A DNA stretch of 64,000 bases from an uncultured Mediterranea sp. (lineage in GTDB: Bacteria > Bacteroidota > Bacteroidia > Bacteroidales > Bacteroidaceae). A model generated the notes under the pieces. The model was given only the letters and a program-made list of their open reading frames with translations. It had not been told where the DNA came from and searched no databases. A program made the position numbers and the translations under genes. Positions 16,583 through 26,022 of this stretch are shown piece by piece (within the stretch, counting starts at the first letter, position 1; every line of letters starts with the position of its first letter). The stretch is taken from positions 17,276 through 81,275 of the forward strand of contig NZ_CABUOL010000017.1 of assembly GCF_902493215.1 (NCBI RefSeq), written 5' to 3'.

Positions 16583-17620
16583 TCAGACAGTGATTTCGCC
16601 TGCCAGGGGGACGGCCATCAGGCGGCGCACTTCGTCAGAACTGTAATTGTGCCCCAGGAGAAACATCAACTTGGTGACGGCCGACTCGGTAGTGCTGTCG
16701 TAGCCACTCACCACGCCGGCCTGCATCAGCCAGTAGCCCGTCTCGTAGCGTTCCATCTCCACCATGCCCGCATGGCACTGGGTGACGTTGACAATGACGA
16801 TGCCCCGCTGACAGGCAGCCTGCAACAGACGGAGGAACCACTCCTTGCGGGGTGCGTTGCCCGAACCGTAGGTTTCGAGCACCACAGCCTTCAATCCTTC
16901 GGTAGCCAGCAGAGAAGCTACAATGTTTTCCTGAATGCCGGGGAAGAGCTTCAGGATGGCGATGTTAGTGTCCAACAGGTAATGAGGCTTCAGGGCCGCA
17001 GCACCTGAGTGGGCATGAATCTGCACATTATTATATTTAATATGGATACCGGCCGAAGCCAGGTTGGGATAGTTGAACGAACGGAAGGCGTTGAAGTTTT
17101 CGGCATTCATCTTGGTGGTACGGTTGCCGCGCATCAGGTGGTTTTCGAAGAAGATGCAGACTTCGGGCACCACGGGACGTCCGTTCGCGTGACAGGCGGT
17201 AGCTATCTCGATGCTGGTCAGAAGGTTCTCCTTGCCGTCGGTACGCAGGACGCCGATGGGCAGTTGCGAACCGGTGAGGATGACGGGCTTATTTAGGTTT
17301 TCGAGCATGAAGCTCAGGGCCGAAGCGGTATAGGCCATCGTATCGGTGCCGTGCAGGATGACGAAGCCCGTATAGCGGTCGTAGTGGTCGCTGATGATGC
17401 GCACCAGCCGTTTCCACGCTTCGGGATCCATGTCCGACGAGTCCATCGGAGGGTCGAACTGATACGTGTCGATACAGAAACCGAAGTTGTGCAGCTCGGG
17501 GATGTGCTTCTGGAGCTGCTCCATGGTGAAGTTTTCCAGCGCACCCGTCTCGGGGTTTTCTATCATTCCGATAGTACCACCGGTATATATTAGCAAAACG
17601 GAAGTATTATTGGCACCCAT
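16583..17620 (-). CDS. ansA: type I L-asparaginase
   Basis: 345 residues from ATG 17620 (MGANNTSVLLIYTGGTIGM). The longer start at 17650 is unlikely because a -7 box (TATATTTG) overlaps it at 17655-17648. The two catalytic Thr regions are visible: YTGGTIGM at the N-terminus and LHGTDTMAYTASAL further on. No signal peptide, so it is the cytosolic type I enzyme that hydrolyses asparagine to aspartate and ammonia. Convergent with, and directly abutting, the carbonic anhydrase gene. Confidence 0.92.
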   Translation of the reverse strand: MGANNTSVLLIYTGGTIGMIENPETGALENFTMEQLQKHIPELHNFGFCIDTYQFDPPMDSSDMDPEAWKRLVRIISDHYDRYTGFVILHGTDTMAYTASALSFMLENLNKPVILTGSQLPIGVLRTDGKENLLTSIEIATACHANGRPVVPEVCIFFENHLMRGNRTTKMNAENFNAFRSFNYPNLASAGIHIKYNNVQIHAHSGAAALKPHYLLDTNIAILKLFPGIQENIVASLLATEGLKAVVLETYGSGNAPRKEWFLRLLQAACQRGIVIVNVTQCHAGMVEMERYETGYWLMQAGVVSGYDSTTESAVTKLMFLLGHNYSSDEVRRLMAVPLAGEITV

Positions 17621-17647
17621 ACAATGTTTTATTTCACAATTCTCATG

Positions 17648-17682
17648 CAAATATAGTCATATTACTTCAATATACTGACAAA
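17648..17682 (-). promoter_or_regulatory. promoter of ansA
   Basis: On the minus strand TTTG (17682-17679) then, after 23 nt, TATATTTG (17655-17648). The spacing is slightly long for the consensus. It places transcription start near 17641 and so supports translation from 17620. Confidence 0.55.
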
Positions 17683-17838
17683 ATGAAAGAAAAGTAGTAT
17701 AAAATGTTCTGTTTTCCTGGCTGAGAAAAAAGGAACAGGGAAGAAACCTCAAAGACATTTGTCTTGCCTTTTGGAACACTTTCTGCACTTTTATCGCAAA
17801 AAAGTGATGAAAAGTGTTAGATTGAATGTTTTTATTGC

Positions 17839-17943
17839 TATATTTGCGGCAACCTATCAAAAAAGGACGAAGAAACCATGATTATGAACAGATACTATTT
17901 TCATACAGGGACATCCATGTGTACCATGACCCTTAGGGGTTAG
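17839..17943 (+). promoter_or_regulatory. possible leader peptide and attenuator region of the threonine operon
   Basis: A TATATTTG -7 box (17839-17846) precedes a 21-codon ORF (17878-17943) with an AAAGGACGA ribosome site upstream. Its second half is rich in Thr and Met (HTGTSMCTMTLRG: four Thr, two Met), the two amino acids made from homoserine. It is followed by a weak hairpin (about 17947-17977, ATAGT..ACTAT) and T-rich tracts (17977-18008) before thrA starts at 18089. This has the layout of a ribosome-mediated attenuator. The hairpin is weak, so this remains a proposal. The remainder of 17621-18088 shows no other gene. Confidence 0.4.
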
Positions 17944-18088
17944 GGGATAGTATTTGTGTTTCTACGTGTTACACTATTTTTCAGCAGTTTTTTCATTTTT
18001 ATTTTTTAGTCAGAAGTCAGTGCAGAGCCTTTCGGGGCATTTGCTTCCGACACATTGTATCACCCTTTCAAGCTATATATACAGAGAA

Positions 18089-20521
18089 ATGAAAGTTATG
18101 AAATTCGGCGGATCATCAGTGGGTTCCGCAAAAAGCATTTTGAGCGTCAAAAAGATAGTAGAAGCCGCAAACGAACCGGTGATTGTAGTCGTTTCGGCTT
18201 TGGGAGGTATTACAGACAAGCTGATAGACACCTCGCGCAAGGCCGCGGCAGGCGACTCTTCCTACGAAGAGGGGTTCCGCGAAATCGTGTCGCGCCATGT
18301 GGAAATGATCAGGGAAGCCTTTCCGGCCGGCTCTCAACAGACAGAACTGCAACACCAGGTGGGCGAACTGCTGAACGAACTGAAGGATATCTTCCAGGGC
18401 ATCTACCTCATCAAGGACCTGTCGCAAAAGACATCGGATACCATCGTGAGCTACGGCGAACGTATTTCTTCTATCATCGCCGCCCAGCTGACAGGAGCCG
18501 AATGGTTTGACTCACGCCAATTCATCAAGACGGAAAAGAAATTCTCCAAGCACGTACTCGACAAGGAACTGACCAACCGACTGGTGCGCAGCACTTTTGC
18601 CAACCTGCCCAAACGTTCGCTGGTACCCGGCTTCATCGCTACCGACGTGACGACAGGCGATGTGACCAACCTGGGACGGGGTGGTTCCGACTATACGGCA
18701 GCCATCATCGCCGCCGCCCTCGACGCCGACTCGCTGGAGATATGGACCGATGTGGACGGCTTCATGACCGCCGATCCGCGCGTCATCTCCACCGCCTACA
18801 CCATCAACGAGCTGAGCTATGTGGAGGCCACGGAGTTGTGCAACTTCGGCGCCAAGGTAGTCTATCCGCCCACTATCTACCCCGTTTGCCATAAGAATAT
18901 CCCAATCCTCATCAAGAACACCTTCAATCCCGAAGGCGAAGGAACCATCATCAAGCAGGAGGTATCCGACCCGCAGAGCAAGCCCATCAAGGGTATCTCG
19001 TCCATCAACGACACCACGCTGATTACGGTTCAGGGTCTGGGTATGGTAGGCGTCATCGGTGTGAACTACCGCATCTTCAAGGCGCTGGCCAAGAACGGTA
19101 TCAGCGTGTTCCTCGTGTCGCAGGCGTCGTCGGAAAACTCCACCTCCATCGGTGTGCGCAATGCCGATGCCGACCTGGCTTGTACCGTGCTGAGCGAAGA
19201 GTTTGCCAAAGAAATCGAAATGGGTGAAATCTCTCCCATCCAGGCGGAGAAGAACCTGGCTACGGTAGCCATTGTAGGCGAGAACATGAAGCACACGCCG
19301 GGCATCGCAGGCAAGCTGTTCGGCACGCTGGGACGCAACGGCATCAACGTGATAGCCTGTGCGCAAGGTGCTTCGGAGACGAACATTTCGTTCGTAGTCG
19401 AAAGCAAGTCGCTCCGCAAGTCACTCAACGTCATCCACGACTCGTTCTTCCTTTCCGAATACCAAGTGCTCAACCTTTTCATCTGCGGTATCGGAACGGT
19501 GGGCGGAAGCCTCATCGAGCAAATCCACAGCCAACGCCAGAAACTGATGCAGGAGAACGGGCTCCAACTGAATGTTGTAGGTATTGCCGACGCTTCGAAA
19601 GCACTCTTCTGCCGCGAGGGTATCGACCTAGAACACTATCGCGAGGACCTGAAGCAGAAGGGAATGGACAGCTCGCTGGGCGTGTTGCGCAACGAGATTA
19701 TCGGTATGAACATCTTCAACTCGGTGTTTGTCGACTGTACAGCCAGTGCGGGTGTTGCTTCTCTGTACAAAGACTTGCTGCAGCATAACGTCTCCGTAGT
19801 GGCAGCCAACAAGATTGCGGCTTCATCAGAGTACGAAAACTATCGAGAGCTGAAGCAGATAGCCCGTCAGCGTGGTGTGAAGTACCTCTTCGAAACCAAT
19901 GTAGGCGCAGGTCTGCCCATCATCAATACCATCAACGACCTCATCCATAGTGGCGACAAAATCCTGAAGATAGAGGCCGTACTGAGCGGTACGCTGAACT
20001 ACATCTTCAACAAAATCAGCGCCGACGTGCCCTTCAGCCAGACCATCCGTATGGCACAGGAGGAACGTTATTCCGAACCCGACCCACGCATCGACCTGAG
20101 CGGCAAGGACGTTATCCGCAAACTGGTTATCCTGGCGCGCGAAGCAGGCTACCACCTGGAACAAGACGACGTAGAGAAACACCTCTTCGTACCCGACGAC
20201 TTCTTCGAAGGTTCGCTGGACGACTTCTGGAAAAAAGTACCCACACTGGATGCCGACTTCGAGGCCCGGCGTCAGGTACTCGAAGCCGAGAAGAAGCATT
20301 GGCGCTTTGTGGCCCGTCTGGAGGATGGCAAAGCCTCGGTAGGTCTGCAGGAAGTGGGCATCGGGCATCCATTCTACGGCCTGGAGGGCAGCAACAACAT
20401 CATCCTGCTCACCACCGAACGCTACCGCGAATATCCGATGATGATTCAGGGCTATGGCGCAGGAGCCAGTGTGACGGCCGCCGGTGTCTTTGCCGACATC
20501 ATGAGCATTGCGAACGTTTAA
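18089..20521 (+). CDS. thrA: bifunctional aspartate kinase / homoserine dehydrogenase
   Basis: 810 residues from ATG 18089 (MKVMKFGGSSVGS, the canonical aspartokinase start); an upstream in-frame ATG at 17954 would add 45 unrelated residues. Residues 1-290 are the kinase domain (KFGGSSV, GRGGSDYTAA), then two ACT-type regulatory domains (about 310-450), then the NAD(P)-dependent homoserine dehydrogenase (FICGIGTVGGS near 475, NVGAGLPIINTI, GTLNYIFN). It catalyses the first and third steps from aspartate to threonine and methionine and is probably feedback-inhibited by threonine through the ACT domains. First gene of thrA, kinase-like gene, thrC. Confidence 0.96.
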   Translation: MKVMKFGGSSVGSAKSILSVKKIVEAANEPVIVVVSALGGITDKLIDTSRKAAAGDSSYEEGFREIVSRHVEMIREAFPAGSQQTELQHQVGELLNELKDIFQGIYLIKDLSQKTSDTIVSYGERISSIIAAQLTGAEWFDSRQFIKTEKKFSKHVLDKELTNRLVRSTFANLPKRSLVPGFIATDVTTGDVTNLGRGGSDYTAAIIAAALDADSLEIWTDVDGFMTADPRVISTAYTINELSYVEATELCNFGAKVVYPPTIYPVCHKNIPILIKNTFNPEGEGTIIKQEVSDPQSKPIKGISSINDTTLITVQGLGMVGVIGVNYRIFKALAKNGISVFLVSQASSENSTSIGVRNADADLACTVLSEEFAKEIEMGEISPIQAEKNLATVAIVGENMKHTPGIAGKLFGTLGRNGINVIACAQGASETNISFVVESKSLRKSLNVIHDSFFLSEYQVLNLFICGIGTVGGSLIEQIHSQRQKLMQENGLQLNVVGIADASKALFCREGIDLEHYREDLKQKGMDSSLGVLRNEIIGMNIFNSVFVDCTASAGVASLYKDLLQHNVSVVAANKIAASSEYENYRELKQIARQRGVKYLFETNVGAGLPIINTINDLIHSGDKILKIEAVLSGTLNYIFNKISADVPFSQTIRMAQEERYSEPDPRIDLSGKDVIRKLVILAREAGYHLEQDDVEKHLFVPDDFFEGSLDDFWKKVPTLDADFEARRQVLEAEKKHWRFVARLEDGKASVGLQEVGIGHPFYGLEGSNNIILLTTERYREYPMMIQGYGAGASVTAAGVFADIMSIANV

Positions 20522-20522
20522 T

Positions 20523-20606
20523 AAATGGAAAATTGAGAATGGAAAATTGAAAATGAACGTATAGTCACTTCGCAATTCTCCATTTTCAATTTTCAATCAT
20601 CCATTA
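20523..20606. repeat. intergenic imperfect inverted repeat between thrA and the next gene
   Basis: AATGGAAAATTGAGAATGG-type sequence (20523-20555) faces its inverted copy (20573-20606, ending CATCCATT). The element fills almost the whole gap. It can fold into a long hairpin in the mRNA and may affect relative expression of the operon genes. Related AATGGATAATTG sequence lies at 46096-46130. Confidence 0.6.
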
Positions 20607-20611
20607 AAGAA

Positions 20612-21859
20612 ATGAAACACATCATCATATTGGGCGATGGCATGGCCGACTGGCCTGTCAAGTCGCTGGGCGGTAAGACTTTGCTACAGGTTGCACACAC
20701 TCCCTACATGGACAAGCTGGCCCGCATGGGTCGCACAGGCCGGCTTGTTACAGTAGCCAATGGCTTCCACCCCGGCAGCGAGGTGGCCAACATGTCTGTC
20801 ATGGGTTACAACTTGCCCAAGGTGTACGAAGGCCGCGGTCCGCTGGAAGCCGCCAGCATTGGCGTCGACCTGAAGCCGGGCGAGATGGCTATGCGGTGCA
20901 ACATCATTTGTATCGAAGGCGACCTGCTGAAGAACCATTCGGCGGGGCACATCACAACACCCGAAGCCGACATACTGGTGAAGTATCTTCAGGAGAAGTT
21001 AGGAAACGAGCGGGTACATTTCTACACTGGTGTGCAGTACCGCCATTTGCTGGTTATCAAGGGAGGTGACAAGCGTATTGATTGTACGCCGCCCCATGAT
21101 GTGCCGCTCAAGCCCTACCGTCCACTGATGGTGAAACCTATGCCGGGTACGGAACACATCACCCAGCCTGAAGGTGGTGCCGAGCTGACGCCCCAACAGA
21201 CGGCCGACCTGATAAACGACCTGATAGTACGCTCGCAAAAACTGCTTGAAAACCATCCCCTCAACCTGAAGCGCAAAGCCGAGGGGAAGGACCCAGCCAA
21301 CAGCATCTGGCCATGGAGTCCCGGCTATCGTCCGCAGATGGAACCGCTGGCCGTGAAATATCCTCAAATCCGCAAAGGTAGTGTCATCTCGGCTGTCGAT
21401 TTGATCAACGGCATAGGCTATTATGCAGGCCTGCGTCGTCTGACGGTAGAGGGAGCCACCGGATTGTATGACACGAACTATGAGAACAAGGCTGCCGCTG
21501 CGCTCGAGGCTCTGAAGACCGACGACTTCGTCTATCTCCACGTGGAGGCCAGTGACGAGGCAGGGCACGAGGGCGATGTAGACTTGAAGATACGCACTAT
21601 CGAGAACCTGGACAGCCGCGCCATAGGTCCCATTTATGAGGCGGTGAAGGATTGGGACGAACCGGTAGCCATCGCCGTCCTACCCGATCACCCCACCCCC
21701 TGCAAGCTCCGTACGCATACGGCCGAGCCTGTACCTTTCCTTATCTGGTATCCAGGCATAGAACCCGACGAGGTGCAGACCTTCGACGAAGTAGCCGCCT
21801 GCAGTGGTGCCTACGGCCTGATGAAGGAAGACGAGTTTATGAACGAATTTATGAAATAA
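20612..21859 (+). CDS. proposed homoserine kinase (cofactor-independent phosphoglycerate mutase-like)
   Basis: 415 residues of the alkaline phosphatase superfamily, ApgM type: metal-site start ILGDGMADWP, and metal-binding VEASDEAGHEGD and LPDHPTPC motifs near the C-terminus. Databases often call it 2,3-bisphosphoglycerate-independent phosphoglycerate mutase. Its position between thrA and thrC, and the absence of a GHMP-type thrB here, fit the TIGR02535 proposal that this branch phosphorylates homoserine. Cytosolic, metal-dependent. The fold is certain; the homoserine kinase role is inferred from context and family knowledge. Confidence 0.85.
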   Translation: MKHIIILGDGMADWPVKSLGGKTLLQVAHTPYMDKLARMGRTGRLVTVANGFHPGSEVANMSVMGYNLPKVYEGRGPLEAASIGVDLKPGEMAMRCNIICIEGDLLKNHSAGHITTPEADILVKYLQEKLGNERVHFYTGVQYRHLLVIKGGDKRIDCTPPHDVPLKPYRPLMVKPMPGTEHITQPEGGAELTPQQTADLINDLIVRSQKLLENHPLNLKRKAEGKDPANSIWPWSPGYRPQMEPLAVKYPQIRKGSVISAVDLINGIGYYAGLRRLTVEGATGLYDTNYENKAAAALEALKTDDFVYLHVEASDEAGHEGDVDLKIRTIENLDSRAIGPIYEAVKDWDEPVAIAVLPDHPTPCKLRTHTAEPVPFLIWYPGIEPDEVQTFDEVAACSGAYGLMKEDEFMNEFMK

Positions 21860-21878
21860 CCCAAATACCGAAAAAGAC

Positions 21879-23180
21879 ATGAAATACTATAGTACCAACC
21901 GACAGGAACGTAATGTCAGCCTGGAAGAAGCCGTCGTCAAAGGACTGGCCGCTGACAAGGGACTCTACATGCCCGATACCATCAAGTCGCTGCCCGCGTC
22001 GTTTTACGACCACATTGAGGGACTCAGCTTTCAGGAGATAGCTTGTCGTGTGGCCGACGCTTTCTTTGGTGAAGACGTGCCTGCCGACATCTTAAAACAG
22101 ATAGTTTGTGATACACTGAGTTTCGATGCCCCCTTGGTGCCCGTGTCAGACGGCATCTATTCGTTGGAACTGTTCCACGGCCCTACGCTGGCTTTCAAGG
22201 ATGTGGGTGGCCGCTTCATGGCGCGCCTGCTGGGTTACTTTATCCACAAGGAGGGCAAGCAGCAGGTCAACGTACTGGTAGCCACTTCGGGCGACACAGG
22301 TAGTGCGGTAGCCAACGGTTTCTTGGGTGTGGAAGGGATTCATGTTTATGTACTCTACCCCAAAGGCAAGGTGAGCGAGATACAGGAGAAGCAGTTCACC
22401 ACCTTAGGGCAGAACATCACCGCCCTCGAAGTGGACGGTACTTTTGACGATTGTCAGGCACTGGTAAAGGCCGCCTTCATGGACCAGGAACTGAACGCCC
22501 ACATGCAGCTGACAAGCGCCAACTCCATCAATGTGGCACGTTTCCTTCCGCAAGCCTTCTACTATTTTTATGCCTATGCCCAATTGAAGAAAACGGGAAA
22601 AGCCGGCAACGTCGTTGTCTGTGTACCCAGCGGTAACTTCGGCAATATCACGGCGGGACTCTTTGGCAAGCGCATGGGGTTACCCGTAAAACGTTTTATC
22701 GCCGCCAATAACCGCAACGACATCTTCTACCAATACCTGCAGACAGGAGTCTATTCACCTCGTCCGTCGGTAGCTACCATTGCCAATGCCATGGACGTAG
22801 GTGCGCCCAGCAACTTTGCCCGTGTACTCGATCTTTATGGCAATAGCCATGCCGACATCTGTACCGACATCAGCGGAGCCACCTACACCGACGAACAGAT
22901 AGCCGAAACGGTAAAGGATGTATGGCAAACACATCACTACCTGCTCGATCCGCATGGTGCCTGCGGTTATCGTGCCTTGGCCGAAGGATTGAAGCCGAGT
23001 GAAGCAGGCATCTTTCTGGAAACAGCCCATCCCGCCAAATTCAAGGATACGGTGGAAAGAATCATTGGTGAAGAAGTGGAAATACCAGCCAAGCTGCAGG
23101 CCTTTATGAAAAGTAAGAAGCAGAGCGTAGCGATGCCGAAAGAGTTTGCTGCATTCAAGGAGTACCTGATGAACCGATAA
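21879..23180 (+). CDS. thrC: threonine synthase
   Basis: 433 residues of the PLP-dependent fold type II family. Lys107 in GPTLAFKDVG should hold the pyridoxal phosphate; ATSGDTGSA and the glycine-rich VPSGNFGN contact cofactor phosphate. It converts O-phosphohomoserine to threonine and so ends the pathway started by the two upstream genes; the gap to the preceding gene is 19 nt. A strong hairpin (23186-23220) directly follows. Confidence 0.95.
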   Translation: MKYYSTNRQERNVSLEEAVVKGLAADKGLYMPDTIKSLPASFYDHIEGLSFQEIACRVADAFFGEDVPADILKQIVCDTLSFDAPLVPVSDGIYSLELFHGPTLAFKDVGGRFMARLLGYFIHKEGKQQVNVLVATSGDTGSAVANGFLGVEGIHVYVLYPKGKVSEIQEKQFTTLGQNITALEVDGTFDDCQALVKAAFMDQELNAHMQLTSANSINVARFLPQAFYYFYAYAQLKKTGKAGNVVVCVPSGNFGNITAGLFGKRMGLPVKRFIAANNRNDIFYQYLQTGVYSPRPSVATIANAMDVGAPSNFARVLDLYGNSHADICTDISGATYTDEQIAETVKDVWQTHHYLLDPHGACGYRALAEGLKPSEAGIFLETAHPAKFKDTVERIIGEEVEIPAKLQAFMKSKKQSVAMPKEFAAFKEYLMNR

Positions 23181-23185
23181 AAACA

Positions 23186-23220
23186 ATCCCCAAGAGTTTA
23201 GTCTACATACTCTTGGGGAT
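23186..23220 (+). terminator. hairpin after thrC
   Basis: ATCCCCAAGAGT (23186-23197) pairs perfectly with ACTCTTGGGGAT (23209-23220), an 11-nt loop between. No long U tract follows, but the position 5 nt after the thrC stop and before the opposing tRNA makes a terminator the best reading. Confidence 0.7.
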
Positions 23221-23292
23221 CATTACATCTAAACAGACAATAAAAAAGACCGCCAAGTGTGGAAGCCACTCAACAGTCCAAATCTTTTGTAG

Positions 23293-23366
23293 TAGCGGGA
23301 CCCGGGATTGAACCGGGGACCTCATGATTATGAATCATGCGCTCTAACCAGCTGAGCTATCCCGCC
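23293..23366 (-). tRNA. tRNA-Met (CAU)
   Basis: A 74-nt cloverleaf on the minus strand. Acceptor GGCGGGA/TCCCGCT, D-arm GCTC..GAGC, anticodon stem CATGA/TCATG with loop TTCATAA (anticodon CAT) and T-arm CCCGG-TTCAATC-CCGGG. The 3' CCA is not encoded. CAT could also be a lysidine-modified Ile tRNA, but the body resembles elongator Met. Its promoter is at 23418-23388. Confidence 0.93.
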
Positions 23367-23387
23367 ATCGTTTCTCGATTGCGGGTG

Positions 23388-23418
23388 CAAAGATACGGCT
23401 TTTATTTAAACTACCAAA
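23388..23418 (-). promoter_or_regulatory. promoter of tRNA-Met
   Basis: On the minus strand TTTG (23418-23415), 19 nt, TATCTTTG (23395-23388): exact consensus. It lies 22 nt upstream of the mature tRNA 5' end. From here to 23629 the sequence is AT-rich, and I see no gene. Confidence 0.7.
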
Positions 23419-23629
23419 ACTTTTCATCTATTTTTCTATATTTTCTTCATTTTGGGAAGTTCAGGCTGTACAAGAAAGAAAAAAGTCATCCTAAGACAAA
23501 CCAGATATTATTCTCATTTTCAACAAGATATATATATCCTCAAAAAGTAAACAAAAGAAAAATACAAATTTATTTTTTATAATTAGAAATAATGTCTTAA
23601 CTTGGCGACGCAAATTGAACAATGAAACT

Positions 23630-24016
23630 ATGGACAGAGAGAAGATACATTTGCAATATCCTTTGAACGCCACTTCCAAAACGATTCTATGGAATGCCAT
23701 CAGTACGCCAAGCGGTTTGGAAGGCTGGTTTGCCGACCATGTACAGTCAGACGACAAGACCGTAACATTCTTTTGGGGAAAGACAGAATCACGAACCGCT
23801 GAAATCATAGCTGTACGCGCCTTCTCCTTTATACGCTTCCGATGGACAGATTTGAAAGGGTCGCGCGAATATTTCGAATTCAGAATGGGTTATAGCGAAC
23901 TGACCAACGACTTTACGCTTGAAATTATAGACTTTGCCTCCAAGGACGAAGTGGACGACATGCGCGAATTATGGGATTCGCAAGTGGAAACTTTGCGTCG
24001 GGTGTGCGGCTTTTAG
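23630..24016 (+). CDS. START-like domain protein
   Basis: 128 residues from ATG 23630 (MDREKIHLQYPL); the in-frame codon at 23615 is TTG and adds only five residues. The sequence (ATSKTILWNAISTPSGLEGWFADHV in pieces, FRWTDLKGSREYFEFRMGYS in pieces) is that of the START-like/AHSA1-related family conserved in Bacteroidetes: a helix-grip fold with a hydrophobic pocket. Cytosolic; ligand unknown. It is 78 nt upstream of the LptF/G permease, which has its own promoter. Confidence 0.82.
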   Translation: MDREKIHLQYPLNATSKTILWNAISTPSGLEGWFADHVQSDDKTVTFFWGKTESRTAEIIAVRAFSFIRFRWTDLKGSREYFEFRMGYSELTNDFTLEIIDFASKDEVDDMRELWDSQVETLRRVCGF

Positions 24017-24034
24017 TTAACTTTCAATTAAAAA

Positions 24035-24066
24035 TTTCACGCACTCCCTTTTTTGTACTACTTTTG
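24035..24066 (+). promoter_or_regulatory. promoter of the LptF/G gene
   Basis: TTTC (24035-24038), 20 nt, TACTTTTG (24059-24066). One mismatch in the -33 element. It lies 28 nt before the chosen ATG at 24095. Confidence 0.6.
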
Positions 24067-24094
24067 CGCTTTAAACAAGTATGAGACAAGCAAC

Positions 24095-25996
24095 ATGCTG
24101 CGCATAAAAAAGTTAGACATATTCATTCTGAAGAGTTTCTGCCTGCTCTTTGCCGGTACTTTCTTCATCTGCCTCTTCATCTTCATGATGCAATTCCTGT
24201 GGAGATATGTAGACGAACTGGTAGGGAAAGGACTCGAAATGACTGTTTTGGCCCAATTCTTCTTCTACTCCGCCCTCACGTTGGTCCCCGTTTCGTTGCC
24301 TTTGGCCGTATTGCTGGCAGCTCTGATTACATTCGGTAATTTCGGCGAGCGCTTCGAATTGTTGGCTATGAAGGCCGCAGGCATTTCGCTCATTAAGATT
24401 ATGCGCCCGCTCATTGTGTTCATCACTTTCATTTGCTGCGTTTCTTTCTACTTTCAGAATGTTATCGGCCCCAAAGCCCAAACCAAATTATGGACACTCG
24501 TCTTCTCTATGAAACAGAAATCCCCCGAACTGGATATACCCGAAGGGGTCTTCTACGACGAAATAGAGGGGTATAACCTGTATGTCAAGAAGAAGGACCG
24601 TAAGACGGGTATGCTCTACGACGTGCTCATCTATAATTTTGAAAAGGGATTTGAAAACGCCCAAATCATCAAAGCCGACTCAGGACGGCTCGAAATGACG
24701 GCCGACAAACAGCATCTGTACCTCCATCTGTACAGCGGCGAACAATTTGAAAACCTGAAGTCACAGAACATGAACCAGAAAAATGTGCCCTACCGACGGG
24801 AAAGTTTCCGCGAAAAGCACGCCATTATCGAGTTCGATTCTGACTTCAACATGGCGGATGAGGGAATTATGGGAGGAACGGCCCAAAGCAAGGACATGAA
24901 CATGCTCCAAGCAGCCATCGACTCCATGAAAGTGCACAACGACAGTATTGGGCGGGCCTATTATACAGAAGTGATGGGAAGCACCTATCAGCCTGCCCCT
25001 TCACTCACCAAAGCCGATACAACCAAAATCGAAGAAGCCCTACCGACGGCTTACAACCTGGACAGTCTGTTCAATTCGTACACCTTGGCTGAAAAACAGA
25101 AAATCATCAACTCGGCCGTCAGCCGCGCCCAAAGCACGGGTAGCGACTGGAGCTTCAAAAGTTTCAACGTGTCGCAAACCGATGTCAACCTGCGCCGCCA
25201 CATGACGGCCTGGCACGAAAAGCTGACCCTCTCATTGGCCTGCCTCATTTTCTTCTTTATCGGCGCACCACTGGGAGGTATCATCCGCAAAGGTGGATTG
25301 GGGATGCCTGTCATCGTATCGGTACTGATATTCATCATCTATTATATCATTAATAATACAGGTTTCAAAATGGCCCGCGACGGCAAGTGGATTGTATGGA
25401 TGGGTATGTGGACTAGTACGGCCGTGCTGGCTCCGCTGGGTGCCTTCCTCACCTACAAGTCGAACAACGACTCGGTAGTGCTCAACGCCGATGCCTATAT
25501 CCAATTCTTCAAGAAACTCATAGGTATACGTAGTGTACGCCACCTTTTCCGCAAGGAAGTCATCATCCACGATCCCGACTATCAGCGTCTGCCGGGTGAA
25601 CTCCAAGCTCTTTCGGATGAATGCCGCAGCTACATGGAGCAGAAAAACCTGAAAGGTGCTCCCAATTACTTCAAATTGTGGATGACCGACGCACAGGATG
25701 AGGCAGTGGAGAACATCAGCAACCAGATGGAACAGTTGGTAGAAGAATTGTCGAACACCCGTTCGACCAACTTGTTGACACTGACCAATAACCTGCCCAT
25801 CATCCCCGTACGTGCCCACACGCGGCCTTTCCGCACGTATTGGCTTAACGTGGCCTGTGGCGTGATTGTACCCGTAGGACTGTTCCTCTACTTCCGCATC
25901 TGGGCCTTCCGTATCCGACTCTACAAAGATTTGGAGCGTATCATCAAAACCTGCACCGACCTGCAGCTGATGATGGAAAAAGAAAAAAACAAATAA
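24095..25996 (+). CDS. LptF/LptG (YjgP/YjgQ) family permease
   Basis: 633 residues from ATG 24095 (MLRIKKLDIFILKSF); the ORF opens earlier at 24053 but that region overlaps the promoter. Membrane segments near the N-terminus (about 15-40, 60-85, 100-120) are followed by a large periplasmic part and C-terminal segments (LTLSLACLIFFFIGAPLG, VIVSVLIFIIYYI). This is the inner-membrane permease that, with LptB and a second copy, extracts lipopolysaccharide and feeds it to the LptC/A/D bridge. The C-terminal 150 residues after the last core segment are an extension with another TM. ribBA follows after 26 nt. Confidence 0.88.
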   Translation: MLRIKKLDIFILKSFCLLFAGTFFICLFIFMMQFLWRYVDELVGKGLEMTVLAQFFFYSALTLVPVSLPLAVLLAALITFGNFGERFELLAMKAAGISLIKIMRPLIVFITFICCVSFYFQNVIGPKAQTKLWTLVFSMKQKSPELDIPEGVFYDEIEGYNLYVKKKDRKTGMLYDVLIYNFEKGFENAQIIKADSGRLEMTADKQHLYLHLYSGEQFENLKSQNMNQKNVPYRRESFREKHAIIEFDSDFNMADEGIMGGTAQSKDMNMLQAAIDSMKVHNDSIGRAYYTEVMGSTYQPAPSLTKADTTKIEEALPTAYNLDSLFNSYTLAEKQKIINSAVSRAQSTGSDWSFKSFNVSQTDVNLRRHMTAWHEKLTLSLACLIFFFIGAPLGGIIRKGGLGMPVIVSVLIFIIYYIINNTGFKMARDGKWIVWMGMWTSTAVLAPLGAFLTYKSNNDSVVLNADAYIQFFKKLIGIRSVRHLFRKEVIIHDPDYQRLPGELQALSDECRSYMEQKNLKGAPNYFKLWMTDAQDEAVENISNQMEQLVEELSNTRSTNLLTLTNNLPIIPVRAHTRPFRTYWLNVACGVIVPVGLFLYFRIWAFRIRLYKDLERIIKTCTDLQLMMEKEKNK

Positions 25997-26022
25997 CCAC
26001 TATATTATTAGAATAAATACGT

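Noticed and set aside
26000..26022. FMN riboswitch before ribBA
   Set aside because: The gap from the upstream gene is only 26 nt, far too short.
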